Source: Clostridia bacterium
GTDB lineage: Bacteria; Bacillota; Clostridia; Christensenellales; CAG-138
Assembly (NCBI GenBank): GCA_017554455.1
Contig: JAFZIH010000040.1
Coordinates: 1-32,460 of the forward strand
Length of the DNA: 32,460 bases
Direction of reading: 5' to 3'
Both the position numbers and the translations under genes were made by a program. How positions within the stretch are numbered: the stretch's first letter is position 1; every line of letters starts with the position of its first letter. The notes beneath the pieces are model-generated. The model searched no databases. It had not been told where the DNA came from and was given only the letters and a program-made list of their open reading frames with translations. Positions 14,025 through 24,122 of the stretch are shown here, piece by piece.

Positions 14025-15398
14025 TTACGCCTCCTCGTAGTATTTTTCGATATAGACGTCCTTGATACGCTTGAGCTCGGACTTCGGCAGGATCCTTAAA
14101 AGTACCCAGCCGAGATTCAGCGTTTCCTCGATCGAACGGTTCGTGTAGTAGCCCTGCGAAACGTAGCGCGCCTCGAATTCATCCGCGAACTTTGCGTAGA
14201 GCTTATCCGTATCGGACAGCGCCGCGTCACCCAGAATGACCGCAAGTTCCTTTGCGTCCTTGCCGCGCGAATATGCCGAGAACAGCTGGTTCATCGTGTC
14301 CGCGTGGTCCTCGCGCGTCTTGCCCTTGCCGATACCTTTGTCCTTCAGACGGCTCAGCGACGGAAGAACGTTGATCGGCGGGGTCAGACCTTTGCGGTAC
14401 AGTTCGCGGGAAAGAATGATCTGTCCCTCCGTGATGTAGCCCGTGAGGTCCGGGATCGGGTGGGTCACGTCGTCTTCCGGCATGGACAGGATCGGGATCA
14501 TCGTGATCGAGCCCTTGTTGCCGCGGATACGGCCCGCGCGCTCGTACATCGTCGCAAGGTCGGTATACATGTAGCCCGGATAACCGCGTCGACCGGGGAC
14601 CTCTTTACGTGCGGCGGAAACCTCACGAAGCGCTTCCGCGTAGTTCGTGATGTCCGTGATGATGACGAGCACATGCATACCGAGATCGTACGCGAGATAC
14701 TCCGCGGCGGTGATCGCCATACGCGGCGTGGAAATACGCTCGATTGCCGGGTCGTTCGCGAGGTTGATGAACGTGACCGTACGCTCAATCGCGCCGGTCT
14801 CACGGAAGTCGTTGATGAAGAAGTCCGCTTCCTCGAACATGATGCCGACCGCGGCAAAGACGACCGCGAACTTTTCGTCGCTGCCGAGGACCTTCGCCTG
14901 ACGCGCGATCTGCGCCGCGAGGTTCGCGTGCGGAAGACCGCTGCCGGAAAACACCGGGAGCTTCTGTCCGCGGACGAGCGTGTTCAATCCGTCGATTGCG
15001 GAGATGCCCGTCTGAATGAACTCGGACGGATAGTCGCGCGCGGCGGGATTCATTGCCGTGCCGTTGATGTCCAGATGCTTTTCCGCGATCAGCGCGGGAC
15101 CGCCGTCCTTCGGCTTGCCCATGCCGTCGAAGACGCGGCCGAGCATATCGGGCGCAACGTCGAGCTCGATGGAGTGACCGAGGAAACGTGCTTTGCTGTC
15201 GGAAATACGCAGGCCCTGTGAGCCCTCAAAAAGCTGCACCATGGCCTTGTCGCCGTTGATCTCGAGGACGCGGCCGCGGCGGATCGTTCCGTCCGCCTGT
15301 TCGATCTCGACCAGCTCGTCGTACTTGACGCCTTCGACGTCCTTGACCAGCATCAGCGGGCCGACGACCTCGGAAATGGTACGATATTCTTTACGCAT
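14025..15398 (-). CDS. atpB: V-type ATP synthase subunit B
   Basis: The 457-residue non-catalytic nucleotide-binding subunit of the A3B3 head. It has the N-terminal beta-barrel (about 1-75), then the alpha/beta domain in which the Walker A position reads SGSGLPHN-like ([11 protein letters not shown], 151-161), a degenerate loop normal for B subunits. It continues with [42 protein letters not shown] and the C-terminal helical domain. Its ATG overlaps the TGA of subunit A by one base (TGATG), which favours translational coupling and balanced A:B production. Confidence 0.97.
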   Translation of the reverse strand: MRKEYRTISEVVGPLMLVKDVEGVKYDELVEIEQADGTIRRGRVLEINGDKAMVQLFEGSQGLRISDSKARFLGHSIELDVAPDMLGRVFDGMGKPKDGGPALIAEKHLDINGTAMNPAARDYPSEFIQTGISAIDGLNTLVRGQKLPVFSGSGLPHANLAAQIARQAKVLGSDEKFAVVFAAVGIMFEEADFFINDFRETGAIERTVTFINLANDPAIERISTPRMAITAAEYLAYDLGMHVLVIITDITNYAEALREVSAARKEVPGRRGYPGYMYTDLATMYERAGRIRGNKGSITMIPILSMPEDDVTHPIPDLTGYITEGQIILSRELYRKGLTPPINVLPSLSRLKDKGIGKGKTREDHADTMNQLFSAYSRGKDAKELAVILGDAALSDTDKLYAKFADEFEARYVSQGYYTNRSIEETLNLGWVLLRILPKSELKRIKDVYIEKYYEEA

Positions 15399-17161
15399 CA
15401 GAACTGTCCTCCTTCCGTCAGCGCCGTGATCTGTTCGGTCATATCCTTCATGATCGCGTTGTACTCGTCCTCTGCCTCCGCTTCGGGCACGTATTTCAAT
15501 CTGCCGATGCGCTCGCGGACCGGAAGAGAAAGCAGCGCCTTGAACGAAGCGTCCTTGTCGAGCGCTTCGAGGTTCTTTTCGTAGTTGGTCATAATCGCCT
15601 TGAGCATCATGAACTGCTTCTTCGGCGAGGTGTATGTGTCGGTCTCGTGGAACGCGTTCTGGTGCAGATAGTCCTCACGGATGCTGCGCGCCGCTTCGAG
15701 CGTCAGACGGTCCTTGAAGGACAGCGCGTCAATACCGACAAGACGGACGATCTCGTCGAGCTCGCTCTCGACCTGCAGAAGGTGCATGGTGCGGGACACG
15801 AGATTTGACCACTCCGTATTGACCTGGTTGTTGAACCACGGGGACAGACGGTCCTGATACAGTGAATAGGACTGCAGCCAGTCGATTGCCGGGAAGTGAC
15901 GCGCGTACGCAAGCTTGGAGGAAAGTCCCCAGTAGACCTTGACGATGCGCAGCGTTGCCTGCGAGACGGGCTCCGAAATATCGCCGCCCGGCGGGGAAAC
16001 CGCGCCGATCGCCGTGACCGCGCCGAGCCTTCCCTCGCTGCCGAGCGTCTTCACGCTGCCTGCGCGCTCATAGAACTCCGCAAGACGGGAGGAAAGATAC
16101 GCCGGGTAGCCCTCTTCACCGGGCATCTCTTCGAGACGACCGGACATTTCGCGGAGTGCTTCCGCCCAGCGGCTCGTGGAGTCCGCCATGATCGCGACTT
16201 TATAGCCCATGTCGCGGAAGTATTCCGCGATCGTGATACCCGTGTAAATGGACGCTTCCCGTGCTGCGACCGGCATGTCGGACGTGTTCGCGATGAGCAC
16301 CGTACGCTTCATCAGCGACAGACCCGTGCGCGGGTCCTTGAGCTCCGGGAACTCCATCAGAACGTCGGTCATCTCGTTGCCGCGTTCGCCGCAGCCAACG
16401 TAGACGATGATGTCCGCGTCCGCCCACTTTGCGAGCTGATGCTGTACGACGGTCTTGCCGCTGCCGAACGGACCGGGAACCGCCGCGACGCCGCCCTTTG
16501 CGACCGGGAACAGCGTGTCAATGACGCGCTGACCGGTGATCATCGGCTCATTCGGCGCGAGCTTTTCCGCATACGGTCTGCCGCGTCTTACCGGCCACTT
16601 CTGGAGCATCGGGATCTCGATCTCCTTGCCGTCCTTTTCGAGCTTTGCGATCGGCGTGACGACGTTCGCGTCGCCTTCGAAGATCCACGTGAGCTTGCCG
16701 GACACGTTCGGCGGAACCATGATCTTATGCAGGACCGCTTCGGTCTCCTGCACGGTACCGAGCACGTCGCCGCCCGTGACCTCGTCGCCGACTTTTGCCG
16801 TCGGAACGAAATGCCAGAGCTTTTCGTGATCCAGCGAATCAACGGTGATACCGCGCGTGATGCGGTCGCCCGCCTGCTCGCGGATCTTGTTCAGCGGACG
16901 CTGAATGCCGTCGTAGATGGATTCGATGAGACCCGGCGCAAGCTCGACCGAAAGCGGCGCGCCGGTCGAATAGACCGGTTCGCCGGGACCGATGCCGCCG
17001 GTTTCCTCGTAAACCTGAATGGACGCCTTATCCTCGCGCAATTCGATGACTTCGCCGATCAGATGCTTGTCGGATACGCGGACGACGTCGAACATCTGCA
17101 CGTCACCCATGCCGCTTGCCACGATCAACGGCCCCGAAACCTTTACGATAGTACCTTGCAT
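15398..17161 (-). CDS. atpA: V-type ATP synthase catalytic subunit A
   Basis: The 587-residue catalytic subunit. The P-loop GPFGSGKT is at residues 230-237; the A-subunit-specific bulge domain lies before it (about 115-190), which separates it from the F-type beta subunit. Later come [11 protein letters not shown], where the catalytic Glu lies, [15 protein letters not shown] and [14 protein letters not shown]. It couples ATP hydrolysis or synthesis to ion movement with subunits B, C-G, I and K. The ATG follows AGGAG with a spacing of about nine bases. It lies 13 bases after subunit F. Confidence 0.98.
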   Translation of the reverse strand: MQGTIVKVSGPLIVASGMGDVQMFDVVRVSDKHLIGEVIELREDKASIQVYEETGGIGPGEPVYSTGAPLSVELAPGLIESIYDGIQRPLNKIREQAGDRITRGITVDSLDHEKLWHFVPTAKVGDEVTGGDVLGTVQETEAVLHKIMVPPNVSGKLTWIFEGDANVVTPIAKLEKDGKEIEIPMLQKWPVRRGRPYAEKLAPNEPMITGQRVIDTLFPVAKGGVAAVPGPFGSGKTVVQHQLAKWADADIIVYVGCGERGNEMTDVLMEFPELKDPRTGLSLMKRTVLIANTSDMPVAAREASIYTGITIAEYFRDMGYKVAIMADSTSRWAEALREMSGRLEEMPGEEGYPAYLSSRLAEFYERAGSVKTLGSEGRLGAVTAIGAVSPPGGDISEPVSQATLRIVKVYWGLSSKLAYARHFPAIDWLQSYSLYQDRLSPWFNNQVNTEWSNLVSRTMHLLQVESELDEIVRLVGIDALSFKDRLTLEAARSIREDYLHQNAFHETDTYTSPKKQFMMLKAIMTNYEKNLEALDKDASFKALLSLPVRERIGRLKYVPEAEAEDEYNAIMKDMTEQITALTEGGQF

Positions 17162-17174
17162 ACTCTTTCTCCTG

Positions 17175-17498
17175 TTATGAATTGCTCAAAATATCCAGAC
17201 CGACCGCCTTTTCGACGTTGTCCTTGATCGCCTGCATGCCGATCCCCTGCGTTCCGGACGCGTCCGGGATCGGAATGATCGCCGGATACGGTTCGCTTTG
17301 GAATTCACGGATCGTTTCGTCGCAGGCGGGATAATACGTTTCCGTCACGTACACGACGGCATACCCCGTCCGTGCCAGACGGTGCAGCGTTCTGTTTGCC
17401 GTCTCGCCGTCCGTCACGTCATATACCTCGATCCCGACCGCCTTGAACAGCAAAACGGAATCCCTGTCGCCGATCACGGCGCACTTACCGTTCGCCAT
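17175..17498 (-). CDS. atpF: V-type ATP synthase subunit F
   Basis: A 107-residue central-stalk subunit (PF01990 type; NtpG in the Enterococcus naming). It starts with [20 protein letters not shown], the family's first strand-helix unit, and keeps the Rossmann-like alternation with YAVVYVTE in the middle and a short C-terminal helix. It binds subunit D in the rotor. Its start lies 14 bases inside the end of subunit C, so the two are coupled. Confidence 0.93.
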   Translation of the reverse strand: MANGKCAVIGDRDSVLLFKAVGIEVYDVTDGETANRTLHRLARTGYAVVYVTETYYPACDETIREFQSEPYPAIIPIPDASGTQGIGMQAIKDNVEKAVGLDILSNS

Positions 17499-18474
17499 AC
17501 AGTTTCACCAACCTTTCGCGTATCACGCTGTCAGCAAGGCCGTTGCGTTTTCCCGTGATGATCAGACGCACGGCTCTCCCCTCGCGTTCCTTCGCAAGAT
17601 AATAGCCGATGATCGGATAGATCGTTTCGCTTTCGTACTTGTGCACCGAAAGCAGTGAGACCAAATAGTTGTCCCGCGCCTTTTCAAGCTCCGCGATGCT
17701 GCCCGTCCGCAGCATGGCGTTGAGACCCGCAAGCAGCGCTTCCGGACATACACTCTTTCCGAGGACCTTGTTCAGCGAATCGAACGAAAGCTCGTACGAG
17801 TTGTAAAGATCGACATACTTGACGCCGCCTTCCGGAAGAATGACCTCGTCGAGCGTTTCGATGGACGCGCCCATGGCGCGAAGCCGCAGGAACGTCAGAA
17901 CGTTGTCGAAGTCCGCCATCGCACGGAAATACTGCGAAAAGACCGGATGCTTTTCCGATTGCTTCAGCGCGTGCGCAAGATACGCACGGTCGAGCGCGAC
18001 CGAGATCTTCTGCGGTTCAACATGGATCTCCAACCGTTTTTCCAAAGCGTTCAGCGCGTCGCAGAGGATCTCCGGCAGCGCGCCGTACTGCTTATCCTTG
18101 ACGTAGGCGGTCAGCGTTTCACGATCAAACAGCCCGCCGGGCGTAAATGCGATCTCGCTCTGGTTCAGAAGCCGTGCCTTGAGAAGCACTTTCAGGTTCT
18201 GCACATCTGCACGGAGCAGGTATAGATCCGTGATCGCGGGGTTTGGGGAAAGTTCTCTGACCTCCTGCATCGCATCGGTCATTTCCCGTTCGATCATCCG
18301 CTCGACATCCGCTTCCGTTGCGTCGGATAAGCTGCCGTAGCGAACGTCGGACAACGCGCGCATCGCATCCGAAGCGGTACCGTCCAGCATGCGCTGGATC
18401 GTCTGCGGCTCGATGAGCCGCTTATTCAGCGCGGACAGTCTCGCACATGCGTATGCGTAACTCGGTTGCGGCAT
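17485..18474 (-). CDS. atpC: V-type ATP synthase subunit C
   Basis: A 329-residue, almost fully helical protein of the AC39 family (PF01992), the socket that connects the rotor shaft to the membrane ring. Family features include the N-terminal YAYACARLSALNKRLI, the DLYLLRADVQNLKVLLKA segment, and a repeat of the same kind near the C-terminus (residues 265-285, ending NYLVSLLSVHKYES). It is 14 bases from subunit E on the upstream side. Confidence 0.94.
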   Translation of the reverse strand: MPQPSYAYACARLSALNKRLIEPQTIQRMLDGTASDAMRALSDVRYGSLSDATEADVERMIEREMTDAMQEVRELSPNPAITDLYLLRADVQNLKVLLKARLLNQSEIAFTPGGLFDRETLTAYVKDKQYGALPEILCDALNALEKRLEIHVEPQKISVALDRAYLAHALKQSEKHPVFSQYFRAMADFDNVLTFLRLRAMGASIETLDEVILPEGGVKYVDLYNSYELSFDSLNKVLGKSVCPEALLAGLNAMLRTGSIAELEKARDNYLVSLLSVHKYESETIYPIIGYYLAKEREGRAVRLIITGKRNGLADSVIRERLVKLYGER

Positions 18475-18488
18475 AGCTTTCTCCTCTC

Positions 18489-19061
18489 TTACCGGAATAG
18501 GATCTTTGCGACGTTCGTTTCCTCCGCGTCGCGAAGCTCACGCAGGATCGCTTTCATCGAGCAGTCCTTCTCGTAACCGTCGCCGTACAGAATGAAGCCA
18601 GCTTCTGCGTTCGCGTCCTTTTCGGACAGCTTCACGGTAAACGGCAGCGCGGCGATCACGATTCTCAGCACTTCGCGATCGACCGCCGCAGGCGCGACGA
18701 CGTCGTTTTCCTTCGCTTCTTTCTGAAGGATCGAACGGAACAGCGCTTCGCGCTTCTCATTGGACAGCGCAAGCATTCTCTGATACGCCTCGGTGAACAC
18801 GCTGTCGATGAGCGTGCGCTTTGCGCGAAGCGTTTCCTTGCGTCCGTCGAGTTCTGCGCGCGTACGGCAGCCGTTCAGGATCACGCTGATCTGCTGCTTG
18901 CGTTCTCTTTCCGTCTGCTCGGCTTTCTTGGCGATCTCTGCGTCCCGGGATTCACGGATGCCGCTTGCGGATGCCTCCGCGTCGGCAAGGATCTTATCGG
19001 CCGCTTCTTTTGCGTCCGCAATGATCCTGTCGATGAGGTTTGCTGCACTCTCGTTTCCCAT
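18489..19061 (-). CDS. atpE: V-type ATP synthase subunit E
   Basis: A 190-residue peripheral-stalk subunit. The first about 100 residues form a charged, Ala-rich helix (IDRIIADAKEAADKILADAEASA...), and the C-terminal part is globular. It forms a heterodimeric stalk with the G-type subunit (here 21578-21892). The order K-E-C-F-A-B-D is the standard one for bacterial V-type operons. Confidence 0.92.
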   Translation of the reverse strand: MGNESAANLIDRIIADAKEAADKILADAEASASGIRESRDAEIAKKAEQTERERKQQISVILNGCRTRAELDGRKETLRAKRTLIDSVFTEAYQRMLALSNEKREALFRSILQKEAKENDVVAPAAVDREVLRIVIAALPFTVKLSEKDANAEAGFILYGDGYEKDCSMKAILRELRDAEETNVAKILFR

Positions 19062-19076
19062 ACCGTGCCTCGTTTC

Positions 19077-19559
19077 TTACATGATGCCGAAGACGAGCAG
19101 GAAGGAGATGAGCAGAGACAGAACGGCGTAGGTCTCGACCATGATCGCCATGACCATGCCCTTACCGCTTTCGGTGGGCTTCTTTGCCACCATGTTGATG
19201 CCGGCGACGGCGACTCTGCCCTGATAGATTGCGGAGATCAGACCGCCGAACGCGATGGGAAGACTTGCCAGGAAGAAACGGATCCCGAGCGCGGTGTTTG
19301 CCGAAAGCGCCGCAAGCTTCGCTGCATCGCCCATCAGACCGGAATTGCTCATGATAACGATGGCGATCAGCAGGCCGTAGATGCCCTGCGTACCGGGAAG
19401 AAGCTGCAGAAGCAGGCACTTACCGGACAGATCCGGATTCTCAGAAACGACGCCCGCAGACGCCTGACCCGTGATACCGACGCCGATCGCGGAACCGATA
19501 CCTGCCATCAATGCTGCAATGACCGCACCAGCGGTGGCCCAAATTGCACCCCAATTCAT
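19077..19559 (-). CDS. atpK: V-type ATP synthase subunit K, sodium-type proteolipid
   Basis: A 160-residue ring subunit with four transmembrane helices in two hairpins. The ion site residues known from the Enterococcus hirae sodium ATPase are all present by alignment: Leu54, Thr57, Gln58 and Tyr61 in LPGTQGIY, Gln113 in IYQGRV, and the ion-carrying Glu142 in MVETYAV. In the Enterococcus protein this set coordinates sodium, so sodium transport is likely here. Only the second hairpin carries the carboxylate, as in that family. The loop between the hairpins (about residues 70-92) is longer than in Enterococcus. Confidence 0.95.
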   Translation of the reverse strand: MNWGAIWATAGAVIAALMAGIGSAIGVGITGQASAGVVSENPDLSGKCLLLQLLPGTQGIYGLLIAIVIMSNSGLMGDAAKLAALSANTALGIRFFLASLPIAFGGLISAIYQGRVAVAGINMVAKKPTESGKGMVMAIMVETYAVLSLLISFLLVFGIM

Positions 19560-19592
19560 GTTGTTTGTTTCTCCTTTACCTTATTGGATTTT

Positions 19593-21581
19593 TTATTTTG
19601 TTACCTGAACGTGTTTTGTGTTATAGGAAAGCGGTCGGAATTCCTTTCCGCCGGATTCATAGAACTTCCCGTAGAACTCGACGTACTGCAATCTCGCACA
19701 ATGCACGAACGCGCCGAGCGCGTTGATCGCGACGTTGAACGTGTGCAGCAGCACGAGCAGTACGATGCTGCCGATCACGCCGACGACCTTCATGACGGGA
19801 TTCGAAGCACCTGCAAGCATGCTGCAGAGCATGTTGAAGACCTGTCCGATGACGCCGGTCGCAATGCCGAGCGCGAACAGACGCGCATAGGACAGGATAT
19901 CCGCCAGGACGCTCGTGACGTCGTACAATCCGCCGAGTCCGCTCGTCAGCCGTTTCAGCGGGTTCTTCTTTCCCCTGCCCTTGAACAGAACGACCAGCAG
20001 CGCGCCGACGCCTGCCGCGATCAGCGCGGGCATGGTGACGGACTTCGGCAGGGGGATCGTGAATCCCGCCATATTTGCGATCGCGGGGAAAAATCCGACG
20101 ACCAAGCCGAGCGTGATCAGTACCCATGAGATCTGATCGAAGATCGCGCTTTGCCAGTCTCCCTGACGGAATTTGTCATACGCGCCGACAAGGAAGCCCG
20201 CAACGATATGCAGAATGCCGAGCCCGAAGCAAAGACCGAGCATGATCATCGGATTGCTCATGGGATCGAGCAGCATCGGGAAGATGCCGAGCTTTTCAAA
20301 GAGCTGTGAGATCTGATCGAAGACGCCGCCGAGCGCGATCGTCGACGCCGACGCCTTGGTGATGCCGAAGAACGAGCCGGTGAGAACGCCCCAAATGATC
20401 GTGGAGAGCCCGCCCCAGAACAGCACGCGGGAAATGCCCGCACTCATGCCGGTCGGCTTTTTCTTTTTGATGTAAAGCCACGACCCGAGCATCAGCAGGA
20501 TGCCGTAGCCCGTATCGGAAAGCATCAGACCGAACAGCAGGATATAGAACGGCGTCATGTACGGCGTACCGTCGATCGTGCCGTATGCGGGACGCGAATA
20601 CAGCGTCTGCACCTCTTCGAACGGCTTGACGAAATTGCTGTTCTTGACGACGGACGGCGGCTCCTCGCCCTCGATCGGATCGCGCGTCTCAAAGCTGTAC
20701 GCGTCGGTGACATCTTTGATCGTCTGCTCGGTCTTTTCGACCTCGTCCTCTCTCACCCAGCCCTCAAGCACGAACGCGTGCGTTGTATAGGAGAGATCGC
20801 CCCGTGCGGAAAGCCGGTCCGCATCAATCGTTTCGGCGTCAAGAGCGTTCTGCAGCGTCTCCATCGAATCGCCGTGCGCTTCGAGCTGCTTCTGCGTTTC
20901 GGCATACTGTTCGTCGATCTCGGCGATCCTGCGGTCGAGCGATTCGATCGCCTCGCGCGGGGTTCCCGCAAGCTTCGGGAATACGTAATCCTGCCAGTCG
21001 ATCGTCTTCAGGAAGTTCTGCACGGCGCGCGTGTCGTCCTCCCTGCATGCGAGGATCGTCGGGACCGTCGCGCTTTCATTCAACAGCTCGGCTTCGAGGT
21101 ATTCCTGTTCCTTTACGCGCTGCACGTCCTTCGAAGCGCAAAGCCCGATGAAGTAATGGACGCGCGAGGTGTTTTTGACGGAATCCATCGGCACGGTCAG
21201 CGCGGTCCACGGTTCGAGCGAGGCGCGCACGGAAATCGCCTTCTCGCGCTCCGCGAGAAGACGCGCCTGCGTATGCGTCAGCTTCTCGATCTCCTCCGTC
21301 GTCTTTTCGGCGGCGGGAACGTATTCCCGGATGCCTGAAAGCGTCATTTCGCGCTTTTGCGGACTCAGAAAGCCCGCTTTCTTCGCGTATGGCTTGACGG
21401 CGCTGATGGATTCGGCAAGCCGCTGGATGCGCGCGTTGATCGCGTCCGCTTCCCCGTTCTGCGCATCGCCGTCGGCAAGGCGGATGATCTCCACGGTGCC
21501 GGCTTTCTGCAGCGCGTCGAGGATGGCGTCCTGATCCGATTTCAGCGCGACCAGTGACAGGCGCTTCATCGCTACGATCAT
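19593..21581 (-). CDS. atpI: V-type ATP synthase subunit I
   Basis: A 662-residue stator subunit, the equivalent of the yeast a-subunit (PF01496). The N-terminal half is cytoplasmic with coiled-coil stretches; the C-terminal half (from about residue 340) has seven or eight membrane segments and carries the family blocks FYILLFGLMLSDTGYGILL and DVTSVLADILSYARLFALGIATG, in which the essential Arg faces the ring. The stop/start overlap with the G-type subunit (ATGA) supports 21581; a second in-frame ATG at 21569 would give MKRLSLV and is a good alternative start. Confidence 0.95.
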   Translation of the reverse strand: MIVAMKRLSLVALKSDQDAILDALQKAGTVEIIRLADGDAQNGEADAINARIQRLAESISAVKPYAKKAGFLSPQKREMTLSGIREYVPAAEKTTEEIEKLTHTQARLLAEREKAISVRASLEPWTALTVPMDSVKNTSRVHYFIGLCASKDVQRVKEQEYLEAELLNESATVPTILACREDDTRAVQNFLKTIDWQDYVFPKLAGTPREAIESLDRRIAEIDEQYAETQKQLEAHGDSMETLQNALDAETIDADRLSARGDLSYTTHAFVLEGWVREDEVEKTEQTIKDVTDAYSFETRDPIEGEEPPSVVKNSNFVKPFEEVQTLYSRPAYGTIDGTPYMTPFYILLFGLMLSDTGYGILLMLGSWLYIKKKKPTGMSAGISRVLFWGGLSTIIWGVLTGSFFGITKASASTIALGGVFDQISQLFEKLGIFPMLLDPMSNPMIMLGLCFGLGILHIVAGFLVGAYDKFRQGDWQSAIFDQISWVLITLGLVVGFFPAIANMAGFTIPLPKSVTMPALIAAGVGALLVVLFKGRGKKNPLKRLTSGLGGLYDVTSVLADILSYARLFALGIATGVIGQVFNMLCSMLAGASNPVMKVVGVIGSIVLLVLLHTFNVAINALGAFVHCARLQYVEFYGKFYESGGKEFRPLSYNTKHVQVTK

Positions 21582-21892
21582 AGCGTTTCTTCAATCCTTT
21601 CCATCAAATATGCGATCGCTTCGGGGACGTTCCGCTCCGCAGCGCCGATCAGCTTCTGCGTTTCCGCTCTCGCCTTGTCGGTCACGTCGGTCGCCATCGC
21701 TTCCCCGTCCTCCTGCGCCTGACGAAGCATTTCCGCCGTATGGGTGCGCTCGGATTCCGCCGCCGCGGCGATCGCTTCATCCGCGTCGGTCCGTTCCTTT
21801 GCAACGCGTTCCCTTGCGGTGCGGTTGGCTTCCTCGAGGATCGCGTCGGCACGGGACTCCGCTTCCGCGATCCGTTCCATGATACTTGTCAT
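21578..21892 (-). CDS. V-type ATP synthase peripheral-stalk subunit G/H
   Basis: A 104-residue protein that is one continuous charged coiled coil rich in Ala, Glu and Arg, as expected for the stalk partner of subunit E. It is the first ATPase gene, as in other clostridial V-type operons (ntpF position). The ATG at 21892 follows GGAG with six bases between; ATG at 21880 is a possible inner start. It lies 21 bases after upp and overlaps subunit I by ATGA. Sequence conservation in this subunit is weak, so the call rests on coiled-coil pattern, size and position. Confidence 0.85.
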   Translation of the reverse strand: MTSIMERIAEAESRADAILEEANRTARERVAKERTDADEAIAAAAESERTHTAEMLRQAQEDGEAMATDVTDKARAETQKLIGAAERNVPEAIAYLMERIEETL

Positions 21893-21913
21893 ACGCTTCT
21901 CCGTTTCGAATGG

Positions 21914-22540
21914 TTATTTCGTGCCGAACAGACGATCGCCCGCATCACCGAGGCCCGGGACGATATAGCCGTGCTCGTTCAGCTTCTGGTCGATGCACGC
22001 AACGTAGATATCCACGTCGTCATAGACCTTGCGGATCGCTTCGATGCCTTCCGGAGCAGCCAGCAGATTGACAAGGCGGATGCTCTTCGCGCCGCCCTCC
22101 TTGAGCACGCGGATGCCCTCGATCGCGGAATTGCCCGTCGCCAGCATCGGGTCGACCAGGATCGCATCACGTTCCTCGATGTCGTACGGAAGTTTGCAGT
22201 AATAGCTGGTCGGCTTCAGCGTATCGGGATTGCGGTACATGCCGATGTGACCCATCTTCGCGCTCGGGATCAGGTTCATCATGCCGTCTGCCATACCGAG
22301 ACCCGCGCGCAGGATCGGGACGATCGCGATCTTTTCGTTTGCGAGCACCTTGAACGTGCTCTTGCAGATCGGCGTTTCGATCTCTGTGTCGACGAGCGGC
22401 AGGTCACGCGTGACCTCATAGCACATCAGCATCGCAAGCTCGCTGACGAGCTCGCGAAATTCCTTGTTGCTCGTGTTCTTGTCGCGAAGTTTACTGAGTT
22501 TGTGCTGTACAAGAGGATGGTCGATTACGGTTACTTTCAT
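21914..22540 (-). CDS. upp: Uracil phosphoribosyltransferase
   Basis: A 208-residue pyrimidine salvage enzyme making UMP from uracil and PRPP. It shows the family's [10 protein letters not shown] segment, the PRPP-binding loop [11 protein letters not shown] (about 129-139), and the C-terminal uracil-binding [13 protein letters not shown]. It overlaps rpiB by ATGA. The placement between rpiB and an ATPase operon matches the conserved Bacillota order, except that the ATPase is V-type here. Confidence 0.98.
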   Translation of the reverse strand: MKVTVIDHPLVQHKLSKLRDKNTSNKEFRELVSELAMLMCYEVTRDLPLVDTEIETPICKSTFKVLANEKIAIVPILRAGLGMADGMMNLIPSAKMGHIGMYRNPDTLKPTSYYCKLPYDIEERDAILVDPMLATGNSAIEGIRVLKEGGAKSIRLVNLLAAPEGIEAIRKVYDDVDIYVACIDQKLNEHGYIVPGLGDAGDRLFGTK

Positions 22541-22989
22541 ACTTGCTCCTTCCCCGCCTCATAAGCGGTAATGATTCCGATCCGTCTCGCATGCCTGCCG
22601 CCCTCGAATTCGGTCGACAGCCATACGTCGGTGATTTCCAATGTCAAAGAGAGCGGAATGATTCCCGCTCCCATTGCCAAAACATTTGAATCGTTGTGTC
22701 TTCTTGTCAACTCCGCGGACTTGAGATCGCCGCAAAGCGCGCAGCGGATCCCGCGGACCTTGTTTGCCGCGATGGACATACCGATGCCGGTCGTACAGAT
22801 CACGATGCCGCGATCGACTTTGCCGTCGCGCACGAGCTCCGCAGCCGCGATGCCGAATTCGGGATAATCGACGCTTTCGGTGCCGAAACAACCGCAGTCG
22901 ATCACTTCATGTCCCTGCGAGATAAGATGCTCTTTGACGGCTTCCTTATACGCGAAGCCGCCGTGGTCGGATCCGATAGACAATTTCAC
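22537..22989 (-). CDS. rpiB: Ribose 5-phosphate isomerase B
   Basis: A 150-residue enzyme interconverting ribose 5-phosphate and ribulose 5-phosphate. The N-terminal [28 protein letters not shown], the catalytic-Cys block [13 protein letters not shown] (Cys65) and RRHNDSNVL are all present. The start is GTG, preceded by GGAGGAGG. It is the first gene after the promoter at 23023-23051 and overlaps upp by four bases. Confidence 0.97.
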   Translation of the reverse strand: MKLSIGSDHGGFAYKEAVKEHLISQGHEVIDCGCFGTESVDYPEFGIAAAELVRDGKVDRGIVICTTGIGMSIAANKVRGIRCALCGDLKSAELTRRHNDSNVLAMGAGIIPLSLTLEITDVWLSTEFEGGRHARRIGIITAYEAGKEQV

Positions 22990-23022
22990 AGATGTTCGTA
23001 CCTCCTCCGATCATTCCAAATG

Positions 23023-23051
23023 ATTATATCAAATTTACCTCCGTTTGTACA
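23023..23051 (-). promoter_or_regulatory. Sigma-A promoter of rpiB-upp-V-ATPase
   Basis: On the minus strand TGTACA (23046-23051), 17 bases, TATAAT (23023-23028), in the 92-base gap between sua5 and rpiB. It would drive rpiB, upp and the nine ATPase genes. The same 15-base box that precedes the tRNA promoter lies six bases upstream. Confidence 0.78.
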
Positions 23052-23057
23052 GAGGCG

Positions 23058-23072
23058 ATTTTCAACTTTTTC
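23058..23072 (-). promoter_or_regulatory. 15-base upstream box, copy 2
   Basis: GAAAAAGTTGAAAAT on the minus strand, identical to 2356-2370, placed six bases before the -35 of the rpiB promoter (five bases in the tRNA case). It lies just past the sua5 stop codon in noncoding DNA. Confidence 0.5.
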
Positions 23073-23081
23073 GGAACGCGG

Positions 23082-24122
23082 TCAGACCGTTTCGCGTGAA
23101 AAGCCCGCCGCGCGCAGAAGCCGGTTCATAAACGCAAGCCCCGTCTCCTTTGTGTCGATCCCCTCCGCAAGGATCACGTCGCAATGCTCGCCGACGTCCC
23201 GTAAAAGCCGGAACAGGTTCGCGCAGAGCGTTTCCGGCTCGTCCCGGTCGCCGAGCGAATACGCATTCAGATTCCGGTAACTTGCCATCGTCTGTTCCGT
23301 GCCGAGGATCGCTACGGTCTTGCCTTCGCCTTCGTATTCGTAATACAGCACGCGGATGCGCTTTGCCGCGGGCCTCGGCTCGCCTTCGACAACATGCACC
23401 TCGGCGTCCGGCGCGTAATGCTTATACTTCATGCCGGGCGACGCGGCGACTTCACGCTCGCCGAGCGGATTCAGAATACTCGGCGCTAAGCGCACCGGTC
23501 CGATGATCGCTTCGAGCATTTCGCGCGTGATCGCGCCGGGCCGCAGGATCGTCGGATCGCCGACCAATGACAGCACGGTCGATTCTACACCGTATTTGCA
23601 CGGGCCGCCGTCCAGGATCAGCGGAATGCGTCCGTCCATGTCTTCGAGCACGTGTTCCGCGGTCGTCGGACTCGGCCTGCCCGAGCGGTTCGCACTCGGC
23701 GCAGCGATCGGTACACCAGATTTCTGGATCAGAAGCCGCGCGGTCTTATCGGACGGCATGCGCACCGCGACGGTCTCGAGCCCTGCCGTCACTTCATACG
23801 GGACCTCGTCCGCCTTGTTGAAGATCAGCGTCAGCGGCCCGGGCCAGAACGTATCCATCAGCGTATTCGCAAGCTTCGGCACGTGCGCCCACAAAAGCTT
23901 CACGTCGCTCTTTTTCGCGATATGCAGGATCAGCGGGTTGTCGTTCGGGCGGCCTTTTGCTTCGAAAATACGGTTGACCGCTTCCCCGTCCATGCCGTTT
24001 GCGCCGAGCCCGTAGACCGTTTCGGTCGGGAACGCGACGAGCCCGCCGTCCTGAATGATCTGCGCGCCGAGCGTCGTTCCGGCGTCCTCCTGCCGGATGG
24101 TCTGAATAACCTCTGTCTTCAT
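23082..24122 (-). CDS. Threonylcarbamoyl-AMP synthase, Sua5 type
   Basis: A 346-residue two-domain enzyme (Sua5/YwlC type) that makes threonylcarbamoyl-AMP, the precursor of t6A37 in ANN-decoding tRNAs. The YrdC/TsaC domain (about 1-205) shows FPTETVYGLGANG, KGRPNDNPLILHI, GPLTLI and PSANRSGRPSPT; the second Sua5 domain (about 230-346) includes PGMKYKHYAPDAEV. It overlaps prfA by ATGA. Its association with prmC and prfA is conserved in Bacillota. Confidence 0.95.
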   Translation of the reverse strand: MKTEVIQTIRQEDAGTTLGAQIIQDGGLVAFPTETVYGLGANGMDGEAVNRIFEAKGRPNDNPLILHIAKKSDVKLLWAHVPKLANTLMDTFWPGPLTLIFNKADEVPYEVTAGLETVAVRMPSDKTARLLIQKSGVPIAAPSANRSGRPSPTTAEHVLEDMDGRIPLILDGGPCKYGVESTVLSLVGDPTILRPGAITREMLEAIIGPVRLAPSILNPLGEREVAASPGMKYKHYAPDAEVHVVEGEPRPAAKRIRVLYYEYEGEGKTVAILGTEQTMASYRNLNAYSLGDRDEPETLCANLFRLLRDVGEHCDVILAEGIDTKETGLAFMNRLLRAAGFSRETV

